Positions 35,947-43,776 of a stretch of 64,000 bases of DNA are shown here, piece by piece. The DNA lies in contig CBFHHV010000004.1 in the NCBI GenBank assembly GCA_965655775.1, positions 28,019 through 92,018 of the forward strand, in the 5' to 3' direction. The notes under the pieces were generated by a model. It did not search any database. It was not told the DNA's origin and saw nothing but the letters and a program-made list of their open reading frames with translations. The position numbers and the translations under genes were made by a program. Source of the DNA: Marisimplicoccus sp965655775. Its GTDB lineage: Bacteria > Bacteroidota > Bacteroidia > Flavobacteriales > Flavobacteriaceae. How positions within the stretch are numbered: position 1 is the first letter of the stretch; every line of letters starts with the position of its first letter.

Positions 35947-38900
35947 ATGAAAAATTTAAAATTATTTTTTATTTTTTTAATAATTGCACCATTGTCTTAT
36001 GCTCAGGAAATTGAAGAAAAGCTAGAGGAAGTAAAATATAGAAATATTGGACCATTTAGAGGAGGTAGATCTGTTTCATCAGTCGGTGTTGTAAATGATC
36101 CTTTAACTTACTACATGGGAACTGCAGGTGGGGGCTTGTGGAAAACAACAAATGCTGGAAGCAAGTGGTTTAATATATCAGACGATTATTTTAAAACCTC
36201 TTCTGTAGGAGCTATAGCAGTTTCAGAAAGCGATAGTAGAATTATTTATGTTGGAATGGGCGAACATTCACCAAGAGGAGTTACAACATCATATGGAGAT
36301 GGAATTTATAAGTCAACTGATGCAGGTGAAACATGGGAACATTTAGGTCTAGATAATACTCAACAAATTTCAAGAATTATAATTCATCCTGATGATAATA
36401 ACATAGTTTACGTTGCTGCCCAGGGAGCAATAAATGGACCTACAAAGGAAAGAGGGGTTTATAAGTCAATTGACGGTGGAAAAACTTGGAAGAATGTTTT
36501 GTTTGTTAATGAGTTAAGTGGAGCATCAGAAATATCAATTGATATTAATAATCCCAAAGTATTGTATGCAACTATGTGGGAACATCAAAGACTTCCATGG
36601 AAAGTTATCTCTGGAGGTGAAGGAAGTGGGGTCTACAAGTCAACTGATGGTGGTGAAAATTGGTTCAAAATAGAAAATGGTCTCCCTGATGAATTAGGTA
36701 AATTAGCAATCTCCGTATCAAGAGCTAATTCTAATAAAGTCTATTTATTAGCAGAGAGTGATACTAACAAAAGACTAGGTGGACTATTTGTATCTAATAA
36801 TGCAGGTGAAAGCTGGTCAAGAGTCAGCAAATTTGCAGAGTTGACATCCAGGGCTTGGTATTACATTGAGGTGTTTGCAGATCCCAATGATGAGAATACA
36901 GTCTATGTATTAAGTGCAAGAGCTTTTAGATCAATTGATGGAGGTAAAACATGGGAAAGAATCTACAGTGGACATGGTGATTATCATGACCTTTGGATTA
37001 ACCCAAATAATTCAAAAAATATGATTATGTCTGATGATGGTGGTGGTGAAATCACATTTGATAATGGTAGCTCGTGGTCAAGTATAGATATTATGCCTAC
37101 AGCTCAGTTCTACAGGGTTAATGTAGATAACCTATTTCCTTACAATTTATATGGTGGTCAACAGGATAACTCGACAGTTAGAATAGCTAGTATTGGTTCT
37201 GGTGGTGGTATCTCAGAAAGAGATTGGTCATCTACAGCAGGTGGAGAAAGTGCCTTTTTAGCTTTTGATCCTGATAATCCTCAATTAGTTATGGGAGGTA
37301 GTTACTTAGGAAGTGTGAATATTTACGATACAAAAGCCAAAGCAAGAAAAAAAGTAATGATTGAGCCAATAAACTATATAGGGAAAGCATCTAGAGATAT
37401 GAAATACAGATTTAATTGGAATGCACCTATTATTTGGTCTCAGCACGAACCAAATACGTTTTATCATGCTGCTCAGCATCTATTTAAAACAAAAGATTTG
37501 GGTAATTCATGGGAAATTGTATCACCTGATTTAACTAGAGATGAAGATGAAAAACAAGGAAACGGTGGAGGACCATACACAAATGAGGCAGTTGGAGCAG
37601 AAAATTATGGGACAATAAGTTATGTAATTGAATCTCAACATGAACCTAATACTATTTATACTGGTTCAGACGATGGACTAGTTCATATAACGAAAGATGG
37701 AGGAAAAACATGGAACAATATCACGCCTAAAGGCTTGGAGGAAACCATTATTAATGCAATTGATATCTCACCTCATGAAAAGGGAACAGTATATATAGCT
37801 ACTACTAGATATAAGTTTAATGATAAGTCTCCTGGATTATATAAATCAACTAATTATGGTAAATCATGGAAAGAAATTACTGGTAACATACCATATGGTG
37901 CATATACAAGAGTAGTAAGAGAAGATGAAAAAAGAAAGGGTTTATTAATCGCAGGTACTGAATTAGGTGTTTACATTTCTTTTAACGATGGAAAGAATTG
38001 GGAAAGATTCAACCTTAACATGCCAGTTCTAGCTATTACAGATCTTATGATAAGGCATGGTGATCTAATTGTTGCGACTCAGGGGAGATCATTTTGGATT
38101 TTAGATGATATGGGATTAATAAGGCAAATTGATAATTCCCAGGAAACCAAGCTTTATCAACCTGAAAACTCAACTATTGGTAATTGGTACAGTCAACTAA
38201 ACTCAAATTATTCAGATGGCACATCAACATTCACAGGTGTTAATCCTGCTAATGGGGTTGTTATTTATTATAATTTAAGCAAAGATGATATTGATAAGAA
38301 GATAACAATAAAGATTTTTGACAAAGACAATAATCTTGTAAGAGAAATAGATAATCAATATGATAATGAGTTCATTACATATAACGGGGGTCCTTCGAGA
38401 GAACCTGTTTTATCAAGCAAAAGTGGTATAAATAGATTTGTCTGGAATGCTAGACATAAATCACTCAGCGGGGTTCCATATGCTTATATTGAAGGAAGAT
38501 TTAGTGGTCACAAAGCAATACCTGGAATGTATAGTATGTCTCTTGAGGTAGGAGAAAAAGTATTTACCTCAAATTTTGAAATTCTTAAAAATCCAAATTT
38601 TAACGTTTCTGATAAAGACTATACTGAGTTTGACAAATATACCGCTCATATGGAAAAGAACTTTAATATAATGGCTAATTACATTAATAGTAACAAAAAA
38701 TTAATTGATAAACTGAAAGATCTTCTGGGTAAAATTGAAGATTCAACAATTAAAAACGATGGTCAAATATTACTAAACAAAATGGATAGCTGGGATAAAA
38801 AAATGATGCAAAGAAAGTCCTTAGCTTATGATGATGTAGAAAACTTTCCAAATAAATTTTTAGCAGATTATTTATTTATACTTGATGAAATTAAGGGTGA

Positions 38901-39054
38901 TATTCCAAATGTTAGTGAAGGAATTTTAAAATCTTTAGAGTCTCTTGATAAAAAATGGGATTCCTTTAAAGAAGAGATTGACAGTATCAATGATAATGAC
39001 ATACCAAATTTTAACAATGAATTGTGGAAATCAGGAATTGGCGCATTGAATTAA
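35947..39054 (+). CDS. Large exported BNR/VPS10-like beta-propeller protein
   Basis: 1035 residues. A signal peptide (about 1-19, cleavage after SYA) is followed by about ten Asp-box repeats of the form S-x-D-x-G-x-x-W, for example KTTNAGSKW, KSTDAGETW, KSIDGGKTW, KSTDGGENW, RSIDGGKTW and KSTNYGKSW, spread over about residues 50-690; this predicts two tandem propellers as in sortilin/VPS10 proteins. A beta-rich segment (about 720-880) and a helical C-terminal region follow. No type IX secretion C-terminal domain is seen, so a periplasmic or surface-anchored location is likely. Often annotated glycosyl hydrolase, but no glycosidase residues are evident; the activity is unknown. Confidence 0.85.
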   Translation: MKNLKLFFIFLIIAPLSYAQEIEEKLEEVKYRNIGPFRGGRSVSSVGVVNDPLTYYMGTAGGGLWKTTNAGSKWFNISDDYFKTSSVGAIAVSESDSRIIYVGMGEHSPRGVTTSYGDGIYKSTDAGETWEHLGLDNTQQISRIIIHPDDNNIVYVAAQGAINGPTKERGVYKSIDGGKTWKNVLFVNELSGASEISIDINNPKVLYATMWEHQRLPWKVISGGEGSGVYKSTDGGENWFKIENGLPDELGKLAISVSRANSNKVYLLAESDTNKRLGGLFVSNNAGESWSRVSKFAELTSRAWYYIEVFADPNDENTVYVLSARAFRSIDGGKTWERIYSGHGDYHDLWINPNNSKNMIMSDDGGGEITFDNGSSWSSIDIMPTAQFYRVNVDNLFPYNLYGGQQDNSTVRIASIGSGGGISERDWSSTAGGESAFLAFDPDNPQLVMGGSYLGSVNIYDTKAKARKKVMIEPINYIGKASRDMKYRFNWNAPIIWSQHEPNTFYHAAQHLFKTKDLGNSWEIVSPDLTRDEDEKQGNGGGPYTNEAVGAENYGTISYVIESQHEPNTIYTGSDDGLVHITKDGGKTWNNITPKGLEETIINAIDISPHEKGTVYIATTRYKFNDKSPGLYKSTNYGKSWKEITGNIPYGAYTRVVREDEKRKGLLIAGTELGVYISFNDGKNWERFNLNMPVLAITDLMIRHGDLIVATQGRSFWILDDMGLIRQIDNSQETKLYQPENSTIGNWYSQLNSNYSDGTSTFTGVNPANGVVIYYNLSKDDIDKKITIKIFDKDNNLVREIDNQYDNEFITYNGGPSREPVLSSKSGINRFVWNARHKSLSGVPYAYIEGRFSGHKAIPGMYSMSLEVGEKVFTSNFEILKNPNFNVSDKDYTEFDKYTAHMEKNFNIMANYINSNKKLIDKLKDLLGKIEDSTIKNDGQILLNKMDSWDKKMMQRKSLAYDDVENFPNKFLADYLFILDEIKGDIPNVSEGILKSLESLDKKWDSFKEEIDSINDNDIPNFNNELWKSGIGALN

Positions 39055-39116
39055 GAATTCATAAAGCGTCATATTCTGTATTGGTAAGTAGACTCTAATA
39101 GAGAGGGGAATCTAAA

Positions 39117-39428
39117 TTATTCAGATTTTTCCTCTGCAGCTGGCTCCTCAGCCTTTAGTTCTTCTGCAGCTGGCTCCTCAGCCTTTGGTTCTTCTGCAGC
39201 TGGCTCCTCAGCCTTTGGTTTTTCTGCAGCTGGCTCCTCAGCCTTTGGTTTTGCAGGTTCTTCTTTCTTTACAATTGGCTTACCGGCTAACCAATCATTG
39301 ACAAGATCTTGTGGAAGAATTCTTTCCTCAAATGAATAGTTATCAGAACCATCTTTTTTGATCATTCTGATTGCTTTTGCAAGTTTTTTTGAGCCAGTTT
39401 GTAAACTAGCAACAGCTTTTTTTGCCAT
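39117..39428 (-). CDS. DUF4295 protein, probable Bacteroidota ribosome-associated protein, with acidic repeat tail
   Basis: The first 50 or so residues (MAKKAVASLQTGSKKLAKAI, then YSFEERILPQDLVNDWLAGK) match DUF4295, a small basic Bacteroidota protein always found next to rpmG and rpmB. From memory this family has been reported as a Bacteroidota-specific large-subunit protein (bL38), which I could not verify. Here the core is extended to 103 residues by an acidic tail of about 50 residues built from a KAEEPAAEEP decapeptide repeat. One base separates it from rpmG. The usual next gene, ftsY, is absent; the convergent propeller gene follows instead. Confidence 0.85.
   Translation of the reverse strand: MAKKAVASLQTGSKKLAKAIRMIKKDGSDNYSFEERILPQDLVNDWLAGKPIVKKEEPAKPKAEEPAAEKPKAEEPAAEEPKAEEPAAEELKAEEPAAEEKSE
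39136..39255. repeat. Four-copy 30-base tandem repeat in the DUF4295 gene
   Basis: The unit beginning GCAGCTGGCTCCTCAGCCTT repeats with a 30-base period at 39136, 39166, 39196 and 39226 with few differences. It is in frame and encodes the ten-residue KAEEP-type repeat. Confidence 0.95.
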
Positions 39429-39429
39429 C

Positions 39430-39612
39430 TTATTTTATTTCTTTGTGAACAGTCATTTTCTTCAGAATAGGATTGAATTTCTTTATTTCTAATCTATCTG
39501 GAGAATTTTTTTTATTCTTAGTTGTTATATATCTAGAAGTACCTGGCTTTCCTGAGTCTTTATGCTCAGTGCATTCCAAAATTACTTGAACTCTATTACC
39601 TTTTTTTGCCAT
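39430..39612 (-). CDS. rpmG: 50S ribosomal protein bL33 (zinc-free form)
   Basis: 60-residue E-site-side protein: MAKKGNRVQVILECTEH, TSRYITTKNKKNSPDRLEIK. Only one cysteine, so the zinc ribbon of the other L33 type is absent. One base lies between it and rpmB. Confidence 0.96.
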   Translation of the reverse strand: MAKKGNRVQVILECTEHKDSGKPGTSRYITTKNKKNSPDRLEIKKFNPILKKMTVHKEIK

Positions 39613-39613
39613 T

Positions 39614-39850
39614 TTACTTAATTAAACCTTGTTTTCTAGCTTCTTTTAAAACTTCCGAAATACCTTTTTTATTAATAGTTTTCAAAGCAGATGCTGAAAC
39701 CTTAAGAGTAACCCATTTATTCTCTTCAGGAATGAAGAAACGCTTCTTAATAAGATTTACATCAAATCTTCTTTTTGTCCTATTCAATGACTTAGAAACA
39801 TTGTTTCCAAACATGACTTTTTTTCCAGTAATTTCACAAGTCTTAGACAT
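39614..39850 (-). CDS. rpmB: 50S ribosomal protein bL28
   Basis: 78 residues: SKTCEITGKKVMFGNNVS and SLNRTKRRFDVNLIKKRF are the L28 signature. First gene of an rpmB-rpmG-DUF4295 operon with a TAnnTTTG box 24 bases before the ATG. Confidence 0.96.
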   Translation of the reverse strand: MSKTCEITGKKVMFGNNVSKSLNRTKRRFDVNLIKKRFFIPEENKWVTLKVSASALKTINKKGISEVLKEARKQGLIK

Positions 39851-39874
39851 AACGCACTAATTTTTTGTAACGTG

Positions 39875-39882
39875 CAAAACTA
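39875..39882 (-). promoter_or_regulatory. -7 promoter box before rpmB
   Basis: Minus-strand TAGTTTTG followed by CACGTT, a full TAnnTTTG match, 24 bases before the rpmB ATG. The TTTGCACG string is shared with the rpsL promoter. Confidence 0.55.
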
Positions 39883-39911
39883 ATGTATTTAAGTTTAATA
39901 AAAAAATAATT

Positions 39912-40379
39912 TTATTGCTTAATAATTTTATCGAAAAAAAGCTGAAAAGAGCTTTTTGTTGCTTCTATAATGAAGTCTTCTCTATTGCAATTAAAATGAA
40001 ATTTATGACAGAAAATCTCATTATTAGATAAAATAGCAATAAAGCAATCACCTAGATTTGTTTCAGGTGAGTCAACAGAGGGTCCAGCATTTCCTGTAAT
40101 TGCTATTGAAAAATCGGTATTAAATTTTACTTTTACACTCTCAGCCATTTTAACTGTAATTTCTTGACTTACTGTAGAATAATTATCCAATTCACTTTCA
40201 CTGATTTGAAGAATATTTTTTTTGGAGTATCTAGTATAAGAAACAATTGAACCAATAAAGATTTTAGACGCACCTGGTATTTTAGATATAGATGATGATA
40301 AATTTCCACCAGTACAACTTTCAGCAAAACAAATTGTTTTATTGTTAGACTTTAAATAATCAAATACCTTCTCAATCAT
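39912..40379 (-). CDS. pncC: CinA-family nicotinamide-nucleotide amidohydrolase (PncC-like)
   Basis: 155 residues, corresponding to the stand-alone CinA C-terminal domain, which deamidates NMN to NaMN in NAD salvage. Marks are FAESCTGGNLSSSISKIPGAS near the N-terminus, SYTRYSKKN and IAITGNAGP. The N-terminal molybdopterin-binding-like domain of full CinA is absent. It adjoins an FAH-family gene (one base apart) and ends 61 bases before rpmB. Confidence 0.88.
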   Translation of the reverse strand: MIEKVFDYLKSNNKTICFAESCTGGNLSSSISKIPGASKIFIGSIVSYTRYSKKNILQISESELDNYSTVSQEITVKMAESVKVKFNTDFSIAITGNAGPSVDSPETNLGDCFIAILSNNEIFCHKFHFNCNREDFIIEATKSSFQLFFDKIIKQ

Positions 40380-40380
40380 T

Positions 40381-40992
40381 TTATTTTACTTTAAGTGTAA
40401 ACATTTTGTTTTTAGATATGAATCCCTCAAGGATATCTCCACTCTCAACTCTCGACACTCCAGATGGTGTTCCTGTAAAAATTAGATCGCCTATTTTCAA
40501 GGTAAAGTATTGAGAGACATAAGAAATTAATTCATCTATCTTCCATAACATATCGGATGAACACCCCGACTGAACTAATTCATTATTTTTGTTTAGACTA
40601 AATTTTATAGAAGAAATATCTTCTAAATTATTTTTGTTGAGAAATTTGCCTACCATACAAGAGTTATCGAAAGCTTTTGACTTTTCCCAAGGATGACCTT
40701 TCTCTTTTAAGTTATTTTGAATGTCCCTTGCTGTGAAATCAATTCCTAGTCCTATCTCGTCATAATACTTATGAGAAAAAGAATTATCTATATGTTTCCC
40801 CACCTTATTAATTTTAACAACTAATTCAACTTCATGATGAATATCATCTGAAAAAGAAGGAATAATAAAGTTTTGATTTTTTGCAATTACTGCAGAATCT
40901 GGTTTTAAAAAAACTACAGGGTTTTTAGGCTTTTGATTAGACAATTCCTTTATATGATCACTGTAATTTCTGCCTATACAAATAATTTTCAC
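40381..40992 (-). CDS. Fumarylacetoacetate hydrolase-family protein (acylpyruvase-like)
   Basis: 203 residues, the short single-domain form seen in FAHD1/acylpyruvate hydrolases. Visible are ICIGRNYSDHIKEL, PVVFLKPDSAV, the metal-ligand HHEVELVVKI, GLGIDFTARDIQ, and the TGTPSGVSRVESGD ending. Such enzymes cleave C-C bonds of acylpyruvates or decarboxylate oxaloacetate with Mg2+. The true substrate is not determined by sequence. Cotranscribed with the exonuclease upstream (four-base gap). Confidence 0.88.
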   Translation of the reverse strand: MKIICIGRNYSDHIKELSNQKPKNPVVFLKPDSAVIAKNQNFIIPSFSDDIHHEVELVVKINKVGKHIDNSFSHKYYDEIGLGIDFTARDIQNNLKEKGHPWEKSKAFDNSCMVGKFLNKNNLEDISSIKFSLNKNNELVQSGCSSDMLWKIDELISYVSQYFTLKIGDLIFTGTPSGVSRVESGDILEGFISKNKMFTLKVK

Positions 40993-40996
40993 CTTA

Positions 40997-41764
40997 CTAC
41001 TCGTTGATTAAACTTAATTTTAATTTCGTAAAAATCTTCTTGGTATATTCAGGAAAATCTCCTTTCATTATCCAAGAATAATAACCTTTATCAGATTTAA
41101 ACACATCTGTAACCTTTTGACCAGCATATTTTCCAAAGGCAAATATTGCATCATTATCCGAATCAATTCTAATTTTACCTGCAAAATCAAGGTTATTATT
41201 TCTTTTAGTGTATTCACTCAAAAAATCCATGTTTGGTTCTAAATCATCATATTTGTCTAATTGTGCTTTAAATACTTCATATGTTGCAATTGTATCATCA
41301 AGAGCAGAGTGGGCATTCTCTAAGTCTTTATTACAGTAAAATTTTAAAGCTGCTGAAAGGTTTCTAGGTTCCTTTTTATGATAAATTACTTGACTATCTA
41401 TCATTCTAATTCGAGAAAAATCAAAATCAATATCTGCTCTAATTAACTCTTCAACTAAGATTGGAATGTCAAACTTGATTGCGTTGAATCCAGCTAGGTC
41501 ACAACCCTTAATAAATTGATAAATTTCATTTGAATAATGAGCAAAATTTGGTTCTTTATCTACCATCTGATTTGAAATTCCGTGTACTTGAATTGCCTGA
41601 GGAGAGATATCCATTTCAGGATTAATTCTCCACACCTTTTGAGACTCTTGATTATTGGTATCAACTCTCAGAATGGCAATTTCAACAATCCTATCTTTGC
41701 CAACCTTAGCACCAGTTGTTTCAAGATCGAAAAAGCAAATTGGTCTATCTAGCTTGACTCTCAT
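40997..41764 (-). CDS. 3'-5' exonuclease, DnaQ-like (DEDDh) with ExoX-like C-terminal module
   Basis: 255 residues. The exonuclease motifs are Asp13 and Glu15 (FFDLETTGA), GFNAIKFDIPIL (motif II) and AHSALDDTIAT (motif III, His/Asp). The C-terminal part, FAFGKYAGQKVTDVF to KGYYSWIM, resembles the small module found after ExoX-like exonucleases and in DUF3820 proteins. A DNA repair or proofreading role is likely but not proven. Two bases from the E2 gene upstream. Confidence 0.88.
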   Translation of the reverse strand: MRVKLDRPICFFDLETTGAKVGKDRIVEIAILRVDTNNQESQKVWRINPEMDISPQAIQVHGISNQMVDKEPNFAHYSNEIYQFIKGCDLAGFNAIKFDIPILVEELIRADIDFDFSRIRMIDSQVIYHKKEPRNLSAALKFYCNKDLENAHSALDDTIATYEVFKAQLDKYDDLEPNMDFLSEYTKRNNNLDFAGKIRIDSDNDAIFAFGKYAGQKVTDVFKSDKGYYSWIMKGDFPEYTKKIFTKLKLSLINE

Positions 41765-41765
41765 A

Positions 41766-43070
41766 CTAAATTTTTTGGTTCATATCCCATTCTTCAAGAT
41801 ATTCAGCGACCCTTTTAACAAAGCTGCCACCAACTGAACCATTTATAATTCTATGATCATAAGTATGAGATAGAATAAGTTTCTTTCTGATACCAATGAA
41901 ATCTCCTTTATCTGTTTCAATTACAGAAGGTAACTTTCTTATTACACCTATGGCTAGAATTCCAACTTGAGGTTGGTTAATAATTGGCGTACCCATTATT
42001 GAACCAAAATTTCCAACATTTGTTACAGTATATGTTCCATCAGAAATTTCCTCAGGTTTTAGTGAGTTAGATCTAGCTCTACCTGACAAATCATTAACAG
42101 CTAATGTTAGACCTTTTAAATTTAGGTGATCTGCATTCTTTATTACTGGCACAATCAAATTTCCATTTTCTACAGCTGTGGCCATACCAATATTTATGGA
42201 TTTTTTGATTATGATTTTTTCATCAACTATAGAACTGTTTAATATTGGATAATCTTTTAGTGATTTTACAACTGCATCAATAAAAAGTGGCGTAAACGTA
42301 AGTTTCTGACCCTCATTTTCAAAAAATGATTTTTTATATTTTTCTCTCCAATCCCATAAATTAGTTACATCAACTTCAACAAAAGATTGAACATGAGCAG
42401 AGATCTTTTTACTATTTGACATGTGGTCAAAAATAATCTTACCCATTCTATCAAGTTCTAAAATTTGGTCTTCTCTGGAAGAATTTATTTCAGCTGAAAT
42501 ATTATCATTTGCATTATTAGATCTAGAGCTAACATAGGATAATATATCCTGCTTTGTAACTCTCCCATCTTTTCCACTACCAACTATTGAATCAAGTTCT
42601 TGATTGCTAATTTTTTCTTTTTTTGCAATATTTTTTACTAATGGTGAATAGAATTTATCAGTCTTGGTCTCATCTTTGAGACTATCAATTAGATTTTCTT
42701 TATCTAATAATTCTAGTGATGGAATGTCATCTAGTTCAATATCATCTGATGGTTTCTCATCACGCTCTACTTGAATAATTTCTTTTTTTGTCTCTTTAGG
42801 TTTAATAATTGGTTGGTCATTTTCAATCATTTCTGTTTCAATCTCAGCTATAACCTCTCCAACTTTAACTATATCATCTACCTCAAAGTTTTTTTTAATA
42901 AGTTTTCCTTTGTATTCAGAGGGGACATCCGAGTCTACTTTATCTGTAGCGATTTCAACCAAAGACTCATCAATTTCAACAGTATCACCCACATCTTTTA
43001 ACCATTTGGTTATAGTTGCTTCAGCAATACTTTCTCCCATCTTTGGAAGTTTTAATAGATATTTTCCCAT
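41766..43070 (-). CDS. 2-oxoacid dehydrogenase complex E2 (dihydrolipoamide acyltransferase)
   Basis: 434 residues: an N-terminal lipoyl domain with Lys44 in ATDKVDSDVP, an acidic linker, a peripheral-subunit-binding domain at about 142-182 (SPLVKNIAKKEKI to DILSYV) and the acyltransferase core. The type is closest to branched-chain or generic flavobacterial E2. The active-site motif is HRIING at 406-411, where most E2 enzymes have HRxxDG; Asn410 replaces the catalytic Asp (codon at 41841-41843). E1 and E3 genes are not in the window. First gene of an operon running to pncC, with its own TAnnTTTG box. Confidence 0.92.
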   Translation of the reverse strand: MGKYLLKLPKMGESIAEATITKWLKDVGDTVEIDESLVEIATDKVDSDVPSEYKGKLIKKNFEVDDIVKVGEVIAEIETEMIENDQPIIKPKETKKEIIQVERDEKPSDDIELDDIPSLELLDKENLIDSLKDETKTDKFYSPLVKNIAKKEKISNQELDSIVGSGKDGRVTKQDILSYVSSRSNNANDNISAEINSSREDQILELDRMGKIIFDHMSNSKKISAHVQSFVEVDVTNLWDWREKYKKSFFENEGQKLTFTPLFIDAVVKSLKDYPILNSSIVDEKIIIKKSINIGMATAVENGNLIVPVIKNADHLNLKGLTLAVNDLSGRARSNSLKPEEISDGTYTVTNVGNFGSIMGTPIINQPQVGILAIGVIRKLPSVIETDKGDFIGIRKKLILSHTYDHRIINGSVGGSFVKRVAEYLEEWDMNQKI

Positions 43071-43084
43071 TAGAATAGTATTTG

Positions 43085-43092
43085 CAAATTTA
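43085..43092 (-). promoter_or_regulatory. -7 promoter box before the E2 gene
   Basis: Minus-strand TAAATTTG followed by CAAATA, a perfect TAnnTTTG, 14 bases before the E2 ATG in the 35-base spacer after recR. Confidence 0.45.
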
Positions 43093-43105
43093 CAATATTA
43101 AATTA

Positions 43106-43726
43106 TTACTGATTTGAAATATTACTTTCATATGGACGTCTGTTCTGAATACTCCTTGCTAATGTGACTTCATCAGTATATTCTAATTGATCTCCAACAG
43201 GAATTCCTCTTGCTAGAACTGAAACTTTAACGTCAAGTTTATTTAATATTTTAAATAAGTAAAAACTAGTTGTATCAGCTTCTATAGTTGCGCTCAAGGC
43301 AAAAATTACTTCATTAATTTTTTTATCAATAATCTTTTTTTCAAGACTTGTTATTTGTAAGTCCTCGGGTCCTATGCCTTCAATTGGAGATATGACTCCA
43401 CCCAAAACATGATATAGACCATTATAAAGGTTAGTGTTTTCTATTGCTATCACATCTCTAATATCTTCAACTACGCATATTATTGATTGATCTCTTGAAG
43501 AATTAGAGCATATGTCACAAATATCTTTATCGGAAATATTATGACATTCAGAACAATGTTTTATTTGTGTCTTAAAGTTAAAAATACTTTCAGACAAATC
43601 TCTGGAGTATTCTTTTGGTTTTCTCAAAATTTCTAATGCAATTCTGAGTGCAGATCGTTTTCCAATTCCGGATAACTGAGAAATATTATATACTAAATTT
43701 TCAAGTAGTTTTGATGGAAATTCCAT
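43106..43726 (-). CDS. recR: Recombination mediator RecR
   Basis: Works with RecO and RecF to load RecA at gaps. 206 residues: helix-hairpin-helix LSGIGKRSALRIAL, a four-cysteine zinc finger (Cys58, 61, 70, 73) and a Toprim domain starting at IICVVEDIRDV, ending near LARGIPVGDQLEYTD. It is divergent from the symporter across 50 bases. Confidence 0.97.
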   Translation of the reverse strand: MEFPSKLLENLVYNISQLSGIGKRSALRIALEILRKPKEYSRDLSESIFNFKTQIKHCSECHNISDKDICDICSNSSRDQSIICVVEDIRDVIAIENTNLYNGLYHVLGGVISPIEGIGPEDLQITSLEKKIIDKKINEVIFALSATIEADTTSFYLFKILNKLDVKVSVLARGIPVGDQLEYTDEVTLARSIQNRRPYESNISNQ

Positions 43727-43776
43727 TAAGCTAATTTAGAGATATTCGTTGTAAGTTCTTTTGTATATTTATAAAA

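Noticed and set aside
39055..39116. Possible terminator between the propeller gene and DUF4295
   Set aside because: Only a four-base CTCT/AGAG stem is present, with no T tract.
39136..39255. Regular 30-base repeats that resemble a short CRISPR array or satellite
   Set aside because: They are continuous, with no spacers, in frame inside a gene, and encode a ten-residue acidic repeat.
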